From SUG1106 sp051883095 (GTDB taxonomy: Bacteria > Bacillota > Clostridia > Peptostreptococcales > Anaerovoracaceae), in the NCBI GenBank assembly GCA_051883095.1, contig JBJETB010000024.1, positions 1 through 64,000 of the forward strand: a stretch of DNA of 64,000 nt, read 5' to 3'. Positions within the stretch are counted from its first letter, which is position 1; the number at the start of each line of letters is the position of its first letter. Shown in pieces: positions 56,975-64,000 of this stretch. Made by a program: the position numbers and the translations under genes. The notes under the pieces are model-generated. The model was not told where the DNA came from, did no database searches, and was given only the letters and a program-made list of their open reading frames with translations.

Positions 56975-58102
56975 TTGAAGCTGGAAATAATAGCGGCCGT
57001 TACCTTCGGCCTTGAAGCAGTAGTAAAAAGAGAAATAGAACATCTGGGATATAAGATAATCAAAGCTGAAGACGGTAAGATCACCTTCATGGGAGATGAG
57101 CGCGCCGTGGTCAGAGCAAACCTCTGGCTGCGCAGTGCCGACAGAGTGCAGATCAAAATGGGAGAGTTCATGGCCTATGAGTTTGAAGACCTGTTCCAGC
57201 AGGTAAAGGCCATCGCCTGGGAAGAGTGGATTCCAATAGACGGTAAATTCATTGTAAACGGCTCATCGGTGAAATCGAAGCTTTCCAGTGTGCCTGCCTG
57301 TCAGTCGGTGGCGGAAAAAGCCATAGTGGAAAGACTGAAGGAGACCTACGGCGTTGAGCATTTTGAAAAGACGGGGGCGCTTTACGATATTAAGATAACC
57401 CTTCTTAAGGACAGAGTCACAGTGACACTGGACACCACCGGGCCGGGACTTCACAAACGAGGATACCGCAGACACAGCGTGGAAGCACCTATAAAAGAAA
57501 CCATAGCAGCAGCCCTTGTACAGCTGTCTTTCTGGAACAAGGACAGAATCCTGGCAGACCCCTGCTGCGGTTCCGGTACAATTCCAATTGAGGCGGCGCT
57601 CATAGCAAGAAATATAGCACCGGGCATATCCAGAGAGTTTGCAGCAGAGGGATGGGAAGCCATACCTGCGAGACTCTGGAAGGAGGAGAGAAAGGCGGCA
57701 TTCGAAGCTATCGACACCGATGTTAATCTTAAGATATACGGCTCTGATATAAATCCTGCGGCAATTAAAGCGGCAAAAGCCAATGCAGAAGAGGCAGGAG
57801 TAGACGACTGCATTAAATTCAATGTGGCGGACGTATCGGCCCTGAGGACCAAAGCTCTGTCGGGAGTTATGATCACCAACCCGCCTTACGGACAGCGTAT
57901 AGGCGAGCAGGAGGCCATAGACAGAATTTACGGCATTTATCGCAAATTTTTTGAAGAGCATCCTACCTGGTCCCTCTTCGTGGTCACCTCGGATAAGACC
58001 ATCGAGCAGAAGGCCATGGGACGCCCTGCCGACAGGCGGCGCAAGCTTTACAACGGCAGACTTGAAATATGCTATTACCAGTTCCACGGAGAAAAAGTAT
58101 GA
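56975..58102 (+). CDS. THUMP-domain class I SAM-dependent RNA methyltransferase (RlmL/YpsC family)
   Basis: A 375-residue methyltransferase. The N-terminal ferredoxin-like and THUMP region (about 1-155) begins KLEIIAAVTFGLEAVVKREIE. The Rossmann methyltransferase domain has ILADPCCGSGTIPIEAALIA (about 189-208) for SAM and the catalytic ITNPPYGQRIGE (about 299-310), typical of N2-guanine methylation of 23S rRNA. It starts at TTG with AAAGGA upstream; the family N terminus begins exactly there. The next gene overlaps its stop. Confidence 0.92.
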   Translation: MKLEIIAAVTFGLEAVVKREIEHLGYKIIKAEDGKITFMGDERAVVRANLWLRSADRVQIKMGEFMAYEFEDLFQQVKAIAWEEWIPIDGKFIVNGSSVKSKLSSVPACQSVAEKAIVERLKETYGVEHFEKTGALYDIKITLLKDRVTVTLDTTGPGLHKRGYRRHSVEAPIKETIAAALVQLSFWNKDRILADPCCGSGTIPIEAALIARNIAPGISREFAAEGWEAIPARLWKEERKAAFEAIDTDVNLKIYGSDINPAAIKAAKANAEEAGVDDCIKFNVADVSALRTKALSGVMITNPPYGQRIGEQEAIDRIYGIYRKFFEEHPTWSLFVVTSDKTIEQKAMGRPADRRRKLYNGRLEICYYQFHGEKV

Positions 58103-59601
58103 ACGTAAAGATAGACAAAAACTCAAAAACTGCTTTATATCTGCAGATTGCAGCTCAGCTTAAGAGGGAGATACTTTCGGGAGAAATCAACAAGGGAAGC
58201 ACTCTGCCTTCTGAACGGGCTCTGGCGAGTATTCTGGGGGTTCACAGAAACACGGTTGTAAAAGCATATGTAGAGCTTAAGGCGGAGGAACTCATTGAGT
58301 CAAAACAGGGCGTGGGATATATAGTGGCAGTAGGTGACGAAAGCGACCGCAAAACAGACAAAGAGGCAAGCAGACAGCACAGGGCGAATAACAAGAGAGT
58401 AAACTGGGTCAACCAGATTAAGCCTTGCTATCTTGATATGGAAGTAACCTTTGATGACATTTTCCAGCGCTTCGGTGAGGCCGACAAGTATTCTCTCGGC
58501 AGCGGCATTTCCACCATGGGTATATATGACAAGGGCAGAATGGCTCGCGACATAGCTGAAATCATTACAGGAGAGGGCAGAAATCAGTATTTTTACAGCC
58601 CGTATAAGGGCGATATGCTGCTGAGACAGAAGCTGGTAAGCTTTCTCAGCACCAAAGGAATCAAGGCGTCAACAGGCCAGATTCAGGTTCTGACAGAAAC
58701 TAATCAGGCTCTCGATTTTCTTGTAATGCTTTTGATTAAACCGGGGGATACTGTAATAATGGAAGAGCCGGTATCACCTGACGCATATCGCGCTATGGAA
58801 CTGGCAGAAGCGGTGATAAGGACCGTGCCTGTAGATGAGGACGGCATCAGGTGTGACGTGCTGGAAAGCCTTGTGGAAAAACATAATCCTCGTTTCATAT
58901 ATGTAAATTCAAGCTTTCACGACCCTACGGGGGCCATACTTTCTCTGGAAAGACGCAAAAAAATAGTTGAAATATCCAACAAATACAGGGTGCCTGTAAT
59001 CGAGGAGGACGCGGCTTCCGAGCTGGTATACAGGGGAGAAAAGCTGCCGCCGTTAAAGGCATTTGACACTCTGGACAACATAATATATATATATTCTTTC
59101 TCGCTGACCTTTGTGCCGGGGCTCAGCATGGCCTTTGTGGTGGGCAACAGCGACCTCATAAGAAGTCTCAGTTATATCGTATCCGTGAGACTGGTAGCCT
59201 CCGACTGGATGAGCCAGAAGCTGATGGCCAGGTATCTCAACGACGGGACATACTATGGAGTACTGGATGATTTCAGGGAAAACTACGGCAGGAAACAGGA
59301 TATAATCTGCAGGAAGCTGGACGAAATGAAAGCGTCCGGAATAGATATAGAATATAACCGGCCCCGCGGAGGAGTGTACATATGGTGCAGACTGCCTGAA
59401 GGCATAGACTGCAGGGATTTTTTCCGCAAAGCCTACAATCGTGGTGTGGCACTGCTTCCGGGATACGTTTTTTATCCTTTCAAAAATGGAGGCAGAGACC
59501 ACGTGAGGATAAATTATTCTTTCGAGACAGAAGAGAGACTGGAAAAAGGTCTGGAGATTTTCGGACAGACACTGGAGGAAGAACTGGCACATAAAAAATA
59601 G
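58099..59601 (+). CDS. MocR/GntR-type regulator with aminotransferase-like domain lacking the PLP lysine
   Basis: A 500-residue protein. Residues 1-75 are a GntR winged helix (YLQIAAQLKREILSGEINKG, LPSERALASILGVHRNTVVKAY). The rest (about 110-500) is a fold-type I aminotransferase-like domain. In MocR proteins the cofactor lysine sits in a FSKT motif; here the matching stretch is SFSLTFVPGLSMAF, so Lys is replaced by Leu. The preceding EEDAASELVY also lacks the usual Tyr. PLP binding through a Schiff base seems impossible, and a ligand-sensing role with lost cofactor chemistry is more likely. ATGA overlap couples it to the methyltransferase gene. Confidence 0.85.
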   Translation: MNVKIDKNSKTALYLQIAAQLKREILSGEINKGSTLPSERALASILGVHRNTVVKAYVELKAEELIESKQGVGYIVAVGDESDRKTDKEASRQHRANNKRVNWVNQIKPCYLDMEVTFDDIFQRFGEADKYSLGSGISTMGIYDKGRMARDIAEIITGEGRNQYFYSPYKGDMLLRQKLVSFLSTKGIKASTGQIQVLTETNQALDFLVMLLIKPGDTVIMEEPVSPDAYRAMELAEAVIRTVPVDEDGIRCDVLESLVEKHNPRFIYVNSSFHDPTGAILSLERRKKIVEISNKYRVPVIEEDAASELVYRGEKLPPLKAFDTLDNIIYIYSFSLTFVPGLSMAFVVGNSDLIRSLSYIVSVRLVASDWMSQKLMARYLNDGTYYGVLDDFRENYGRKQDIICRKLDEMKASGIDIEYNRPRGGVYIWCRLPEGIDCRDFFRKAYNRGVALLPGYVFYPFKNGGRDHVRINYSFETEERLEKGLEIFGQTLEEELAHKK

Positions 59602-59647
59602 AAGAGCCTGGCACTTCACTTTTCTGCGTCATATAGTAAAATTTTAT

Positions 59648-59653
59648 TATAAT
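59648..59653 (+). promoter_or_regulatory. Candidate -10 of the arcBAC operon
   Basis: TATAAT (59648-59653) about 50 bp before arcB. No good -35 is present at 17 bp (TGCGTC), so an activator such as an ArgR/CRP-type protein may be needed. Confidence 0.45.
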
Positions 59654-59704
59654 AAATCAAACTTAAATGCGAATGTATTACTAAAAGAAAAGGAGAAAAA
59701 AACA

Positions 59705-60700
59705 ATGGCAGTAAATTTAAAAGGAAGAAGCTTCTTAACTCTTATGGATTTCACACCTGAAGAAATCAGATACATGCTCGACCTGGCTCACGATTTAAAG
59801 GCCAAGAAGAGAGCAGGAATCCATAACGAAGTATTAAAGGGAAAGAACATCGTTCTGTTATTCGAAAAGACTTCAACAAGAACAAGATGTGCTTTCGAGG
59901 TTGCAGCTCTTGACGAGGGCGCGCACGTAACATTCCTCGACTCCAAGTCATCCCAGATGGGCAAGAAGGAAACTATCGCTGACACAGCAAAGGTTCTCGG
60001 CAGATTCTACGACGGTATCGAATACAGAGGATACAAGCAGTCTGTAGTAGAAGAACTGGCAGCTAACGCAGGTGTACCTGTATGGAACGGTTTAACAGAC
60101 GTTGACCATCCTACTCAGATTCTTGCTGACATGCTTACAATCGAAGAACACATCGCAAAGCCTTTAAGCAAGGTTAAGGTTGTATTCTGCGGAGACGTAA
60201 GAAACAACATGGCATATGCATGGATGTACGGATGTGCCAAGATGGGTATGCACTTCGTAGCTTACGGACCGAAGGAACTTGCAGACCAGATTGACAGCAG
60301 CGTTCTGGAAAGAGCAAGAAAGGTTGCAGAATACACAGGAGCAACTATCGAAGTAAGCTCAGACGAAGCATGCTTAAAGGGAGCAGACGTTCTCTACACT
60401 GATATCTGGGCATCCATGGGTGAAGAAGACCAGATCCCTGAAAGAGTAAGACTGCTGACTCCATACAAGGTAACCAAGGAAATGCTTGATAAGACAGAAA
60501 ACGACGATGTTATCTTCTTACACTGCTTACCTTCATTCCACGATTTCGACACAACAATGGCAGCTGAACAGAAAGAATTAGGCTACGACATCCGTGAAGT
60601 AACCGACGAAGTATTCTTATCAAGACACTCAAAGGTATTCGATGAGGCTGAAAACAGAATGCACACCATCAAGGCTGTTATGGTTGCAACTATGGGCTAA
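59705..60700 (+). CDS. arcB: Ornithine carbamoyltransferase, catabolic
   Basis: A 331-residue carbamoyltransferase. The carbamoyl-phosphate loop is FEKTSTRTRCAFE (about 53-65), followed by DHPTQILADML (about 136-146) and the ornithine-site FLHCLPSFHD (about 272-281). In the arginine deiminase pathway it splits citrulline to ornithine and carbamoyl phosphate. Codon choice is strongly biased to AAG, AAC and TTC, as expected for a highly expressed catabolic gene. It heads the arcBAC set, an order less common than arcABC. The leader is AAAAGGAGAAAAAAAC. Confidence 0.95.
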   Translation: MAVNLKGRSFLTLMDFTPEEIRYMLDLAHDLKAKKRAGIHNEVLKGKNIVLLFEKTSTRTRCAFEVAALDEGAHVTFLDSKSSQMGKKETIADTAKVLGRFYDGIEYRGYKQSVVEELAANAGVPVWNGLTDVDHPTQILADMLTIEEHIAKPLSKVKVVFCGDVRNNMAYAWMYGCAKMGMHFVAYGPKELADQIDSSVLERARKVAEYTGATIEVSSDEACLKGADVLYTDIWASMGEEDQIPERVRLLTPYKVTKEMLDKTENDDVIFLHCLPSFHDFDTTMAAEQKELGYDIREVTDEVFLSRHSKVFDEAENRMHTIKAVMVATMG

Positions 60701-60780
60701 TCGGTACGGAAACAAAACCGTAAATGACGGGCGGCAGATTCAAGTCTCTGCTGCCCTGTAAATGGAAGGGAGGATAAAAT

Positions 60781-62004
60781 ATGTATCCTGGAATTCACAA
60801 TTTTTCTGAAATAGGAAAGTTGAACAAAGTTCTTCTTCACAGACCTGGCAGAGAACTGGAAAAACTCACACCGAACAATTTCGAAAGACTTCTGTTTGAC
60901 GACATTCCGTTCCTGAAAGTTGCACAGGAAGAACACGACAGATTCGCTGAGGTCCTTAAGGAAAACGGCGTTGAGGTCGTATATTATCAGCACGAAACAG
61001 CTAAAGCACTCAAAGATGAAAAGATTAAATATAATTTCGTAAGAGAGTTCGTTGAGCTTTCTGAAATCCACTCAGAGGGAAGAAAAGAAGCCATCGTGGA
61101 ATATCTCCTGTCAAAGGAGCCTGAAGATCTGGTTGAGACCTGTATCGCAGGTATTTTTACCGATGAGCTCAAGCACATTGTGACCAATTCACTTTGTGAC
61201 CTTGCAGAGGATGAAGAGCATTTTGCCAGCGATCCTATGCCTAACCTGTATTTCACCAGAGACCCGGGCGCATGCGTAGGAAACGGCATCAACATTCACC
61301 ACATGAGCACACCTGCAAGAAGAAGAGAAGCACTGCTCTTAAAGTACATGGTCAAGTACAACAGAGACTTTGCTTTGGAAAACACTCCGATGTGGTACGA
61401 TGTTTACGATAACTATTCCATCGAAGGCGGGGACGTTCTCGTACTTTCCAAGGATATGGTTGCCATCGGATATTCACAGAGAACTACCATCGCAGGTATT
61501 GAAAGCTTTGCGGAAAAGCTTCTCAAGAACTCCGAATTCAAGAAGGTTCTCGTATTCGATATTCCTAAGTGCAGAGCATTCATGCATCTTGATACCGTAT
61601 TCACAATGGTGGATTACGACAAGTTCACAATTCATCCGGAAATCGAAGGTCCTCTCGGCGTTTATGAGATTACTCTCGGCGCAGAAGGAAGACTTAAATA
61701 CAATGCAATCAAGGACGAACTTGCCAAGGTTCTGGCTCTCGAGCTGAAGCTTCCGGCAGTTGACCTTATCAGATGCGGCGGCGGAGACCTCATCGCTGCA
61801 CAGAGAGAACAGTGGAACGACGGATCAAACACTCTCTGCATCGCACCGGGAACAGTTGTGACTTACGAAAGAAACTATGTAACAAACGATTTACTGGATA
61901 AGAAGGGCATCAAGGTTCTTGCAATTCCTTCAGCCGAATTATCAAGAGGCAGAGGCGGTCCAAGATGTATGTCCTGTCCTGTAAACAGAGACGATTTAGA
62001 TTAA
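60781..62004 (+). CDS. arcA: Arginine deiminase
   Basis: A 407-residue guanidino-group hydrolase. The sequence follows ArcA from NFSEIGKLNKVLLHRPGREL (about 6-25) through FTRDPGACVGNG, SIEGGDVLVLSKD (about 216-228) and RAFMHLDTVFTMVD (catalytic His, about 275), to GGPRCMSCPV with the nucleophilic Cys at about 398. It hydrolyses arginine to citrulline and ammonia. It lies 80 bp after arcB and 13 bp before arcC, in one likely transcript. The start has AGGGAGG. Confidence 0.96.
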   Translation: MYPGIHNFSEIGKLNKVLLHRPGRELEKLTPNNFERLLFDDIPFLKVAQEEHDRFAEVLKENGVEVVYYQHETAKALKDEKIKYNFVREFVELSEIHSEGRKEAIVEYLLSKEPEDLVETCIAGIFTDELKHIVTNSLCDLAEDEEHFASDPMPNLYFTRDPGACVGNGINIHHMSTPARRREALLLKYMVKYNRDFALENTPMWYDVYDNYSIEGGDVLVLSKDMVAIGYSQRTTIAGIESFAEKLLKNSEFKKVLVFDIPKCRAFMHLDTVFTMVDYDKFTIHPEIEGPLGVYEITLGAEGRLKYNAIKDELAKVLALELKLPAVDLIRCGGGDLIAAQREQWNDGSNTLCIAPGTVVTYERNYVTNDLLDKKGIKVLAIPSAELSRGRGGPRCMSCPVNRDDLD

Positions 62005-62017
62005 AGGAGAAAAACAA

Positions 62018-62962
62018 ATGGCAGAAAAAATTGTTGTCGCATTAGGCGGAAACGCTCTGCAGTCAGGCAAGAGCGAAGCTACCGCAGAAGCTCAGCTTGC
62101 AGTTGTTAAGGAAACCTGCGAAAGAATCGCTGACCTTTCCGAGAGAGGATATGAGCTTGCAGTTGTACACGGTAACGGACCTCAGGTAGGAAGAATCCTT
62201 CTTGCATCAGAAACAGCCAAGGATGTAACACCGGCAATGCCTTTCGACGTATGCGGAGCAATGTCCCAGGGATATATCGGATACCACCTGCAGCAGGCAT
62301 TAAAGTATGCTCTCAATAAGAGAAACAGAAACATTCCTGTAGTAACAGTGGCAACACAGATGGTTGTAGAGAAGGCAGACCCTGCTTTCCAGAACCCTAC
62401 AAAGCCTATCGGACCTTTCTATACAGAAGAAGAAGCAAAGGCACTTCAGGAGAGCAAAGGCTACACCATGAAGGAAGATGCCGGCAGAGGCTGGAGAAGA
62501 GTAGTACCTTCACCGCTTCCAAGAAAGATCGTTGAAATCGACGCAGTAAAGAAGCTGTGGGATTCCACAATCGTAATCACCTGCGGAGGCGGCGGAATTC
62601 CTGTACTGGAAAATCCGGACGGAAGCCTTGAAGGAACTGCAGCAGTAATAGATAAGGACTTTGCGGCAGAACTTCTTGCAGAGCAGGTTGAAGCAGACGT
62701 ACTCATGATTCTGACAGAGGTAGAAAAGGTTGCCATCAACTTCAACAAGCCAAATCAGGAAAACCTTTCAGAACTGAACCTTGCAGATGCAGCCAGGTAC
62801 TGCGAGGAAGGTCAGTTTGCACCGGGAAGCATGCTTCCTAAGGTACAGGCAGCTATGAAGTTTGTAAGAGCTTATCCGGGCAAGAAGGCTATTATCACAT
62901 CTCTTGATAAGGCTATCGATGCTCTTGAAGGCAAGACAGGCACAGTAATCACATTTGCATAA
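62018..62962 (+). CDS. arcC: Carbamate kinase
   Basis: A 314-residue amino-acid-kinase-fold enzyme. VVALGGNALQSG opens the protein (about 6-17). VHGNGPQVGRIL (about 51-62), GRGWRRVVPSPLP (about 154-166) and ITCGGGGIPVLE (about 187-198) are carbamate-kinase hallmarks. It makes ATP from carbamoyl phosphate, the energy-yielding step of the arginine deiminase pathway. An arginine/ornithine antiporter gene (arcD) is not in the window; a bidirectional terminator follows arcC. Confidence 0.95.
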   Translation: MAEKIVVALGGNALQSGKSEATAEAQLAVVKETCERIADLSERGYELAVVHGNGPQVGRILLASETAKDVTPAMPFDVCGAMSQGYIGYHLQQALKYALNKRNRNIPVVTVATQMVVEKADPAFQNPTKPIGPFYTEEEAKALQESKGYTMKEDAGRGWRRVVPSPLPRKIVEIDAVKKLWDSTIVITCGGGGIPVLENPDGSLEGTAAVIDKDFAAELLAEQVEADVLMILTEVEKVAINFNKPNQENLSELNLADAARYCEEGQFAPGSMLPKVQAAMKFVRAYPGKKAIITSLDKAIDALEGKTGTVITFA

Positions 62963-62979
62963 CAATATACAACTTACGG

Positions 62980-63015
62980 AAAATACCGCAGGGCGCAGGC
63001 CTTGCGGTATTTTTC
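62980..63015. terminator. Bidirectional terminator between arcC and argH
   Basis: AAAATACCGCA (62980-62990) and TGCGGTATTTT (63003-63013) form a perfect 11-bp stem with T-rich tails in both directions. Confidence 0.85.
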
Positions 63016-63019
63016 GATT

Positions 63020-64000
63020 TTAAACCGGTTGGGACGATTTTATATCATTTATCTGTTTTTCTATGCTCTCCGGAGAGGTTGAACCTTCGGATTTTTTATT
63101 GCATATACACGCCACAGGAGAAATCCTGTCGTAAATGTCGGTGTCGAAAGCTTCCGAAAAGGTCCTGAGCTCTTCAAGGCTGAGATCCTCTATGGCCTTG
63201 TCATGCTCTATCCCGTAGAGCACCATGCGGCCTATGATTTCATGGCATTCCCTGAAAGGAATACTCTTGCCCACCAGATAGTCTGCTGCGTCTGTGGCGT
63301 TCATAAAGCCGCTTTTGGCCGAATAAGCCATTTTTTCCTTGTTAAAGGTGATTGTGTCAAGCATAGCCGTAAAGACGGCGAGGCAGTCCTTTAAAGTATC
63401 TCCTGCATCGAATACGGGCTCCTTATCCTCCTGCATATCCTTGTTGTATGCCAGAGGGAGCCCTTTCATAACTGTAAGCAGGCTCATAAGGTCTCCGTAG
63501 ACCCTGCCCGTCTTGCCGCGGACCAGTTCTGCCATGTCCGGGTTCTTTTTCTGCGGCATTATGCTGCTTCCCGTAGCAAAAGCGTCATCCATCTCAATGA
63601 AGCCGAAATCCGGCGTGTTCCACAGAATAAGTTCCTCGCAGAAGCGGGAAAGATGCATCATGGCTATGCTGCAGCAGCTTAGAAATTCCAGTGCGAAGTC
63701 TCTGTCGCTTACCGCGTCCATGCTGTTGGGACATATACCGTTAAACCCGAGTTTCTCTGCCATGAAATTTCTGTCTGTATTGTATGTGGTGCCTGCCAGA
63801 GCCCCTGAGCCAAGTGGCATGTAATCTGTACGGGCAAGACAGTCAGAGAATCTTGCCAGATCCCGTGAAAACATGTTGTAATAGGCCAGCATGTGCTGAG
63901 CCAGCATTACGGGCTGAGCTTTCTGAAGATGAGTGAAGCCCGGCATTATGGTATCCTTGTTTTCTTCGGCGATTCTCAGTATGACAGACAGAAGCTCCCT
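63020..64000 (-). CDS. argH: Argininosuccinate lyase, 5' end outside the window
   Basis: The C-terminal 326 residues of a fumarase-superfamily lyase; the frame is open at base 64000 and continues beyond the window. TIMPGFTHLQKAQPVMLAQHM carries the active-site His region, and the superfamily signature GSSIMPQKKNPDMAELVRGK (core GSSIMPQKKNP) is complete. Argininosuccinate lyase makes arginine and fumarate from argininosuccinate. It is convergent with the arginine-degrading arcBAC operon. The remaining upstream part cannot be seen. Confidence 0.93.
   Translation of the reverse strand, partial: RELLSVILRIAEENKDTIMPGFTHLQKAQPVMLAQHMLAYYNMFSRDLARFSDCLARTDYMPLGSGALAGTTYNTDRNFMAEKLGFNGICPNSMDAVSDRDFALEFLSCCSIAMMHLSRFCEELILWNTPDFGFIEMDDAFATGSSIMPQKKNPDMAELVRGKTGRVYGDLMSLLTVMKGLPLAYNKDMQEDKEPVFDAGDTLKDCLAVFTAMLDTITFNKEKMAYSAKSGFMNATDAADYLVGKSIPFRECHEIIGRMVLYGIEHDKAIEDLSLEELRTFSEAFDTDIYDRISPVACICNKKSEGSTSPESIEKQINDIKSSQPV

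Noticed and set aside
57263..58126. 287-codon minus-strand frame
   Set aside because: Cys-rich, meaningless translation antisense to the RlmL-type methyltransferase gene.
59654..59704. ArgR box ahead of arcB
   Set aside because: AATGCGAATGTATTA is only loosely similar to an ARG box; no paired site was found.

Overview
The window looks like the chromosome of an anaerobic, amino-acid-fermenting, endospore-forming Clostridia member (Bacillota). Supporting signs are a spoIIID gene, a T-box and a preQ1-I riboswitch, strong TTGACA/TATAAT promoters, purine-rich Shine-Dalgarno sites, a biotin/Na+ decarboxylase operon, the arginine deiminase pathway and a 4-hydroxybutyryl-CoA dehydratase very like the Clostridium aminobutyricum enzyme. 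A relative of the Anaerovoracaceae/Emergencia/C. aminobutyricum group is plausible, but that is inference. I see no rRNA, tRNA, insertion sequence, phage or CRISPR array.

Layout. 0-6 kb: a deletion-broken MGMT-like pseudogene, a DUF2975/Cro-type HTH pair, and a TetR gene heading a run of envelope, redox and phospholipid genes. 6-16 kb: small enzymes (PEBP, isochorismatase fold, DUF3795), a CotH/DUF4956/VTC gene set, EcsC, a preQ1-controlled queT, a D-2-hydroxyacid dehydrogenase and assorted membrane and redox proteins. 16.9-23.1 kb: a biotin-dependent Na+-pumping decarboxylase operon with two different carboxyltransferases, an aminotransferase and an Lrp/AsnC regulator. 23.2-27.7 kb: an ECF sigma factor, DUF4179 protein, ABC exporter and lipoprotein in one operon. 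27.9-39.3 kb: threonine aldolase-type enzyme, SpoIIID, MATE pump, M15 peptidase, a Phd/RelE module, a BceAB-like transporter divergent from a LytTR/GHKL two-component system, LysO-like exporter and an acetyltransferase. 39.7-45.3 kb: T-box-controlled ABC importer (TrpXYZ type), DUF1836 regulator and a long-chain acyl-CoA ligase.

46.8-51.8 kb is the most interesting part. A PAS/AAA+/Fis sigma-54 activator lies between two genes or operons that each carry a well-formed -24/-12 promoter: an AtoE short-chain fatty acid transporter on the minus strand, and a BKACE (DUF849), 4-hydroxybutyryl-CoA dehydratase, BKACE operon on the plus strand. The set reads as an inducible fermentation module for an unidentified beta-keto acid or its precursor.

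51.9-64 kb: an HTH-desulfoferrodoxin-like fusion, a glycosyltransferase/deacetylase fusion with a flippase-like protein carrying an odd GC-rich palindromic insert, three 97-bp tandem repeats, an MreB-family gene, an RlmL-type methyltransferase, a MocR-like protein that has lost its PLP lysine, the arcBAC operon and a partial argH.

Non-coding structure is rich. It includes alternating palindromes built on ATGTYGTA at two loci, paired 61-bp palindromic elements, long symmetric operators, and a stray copy of the TetR promoter element.
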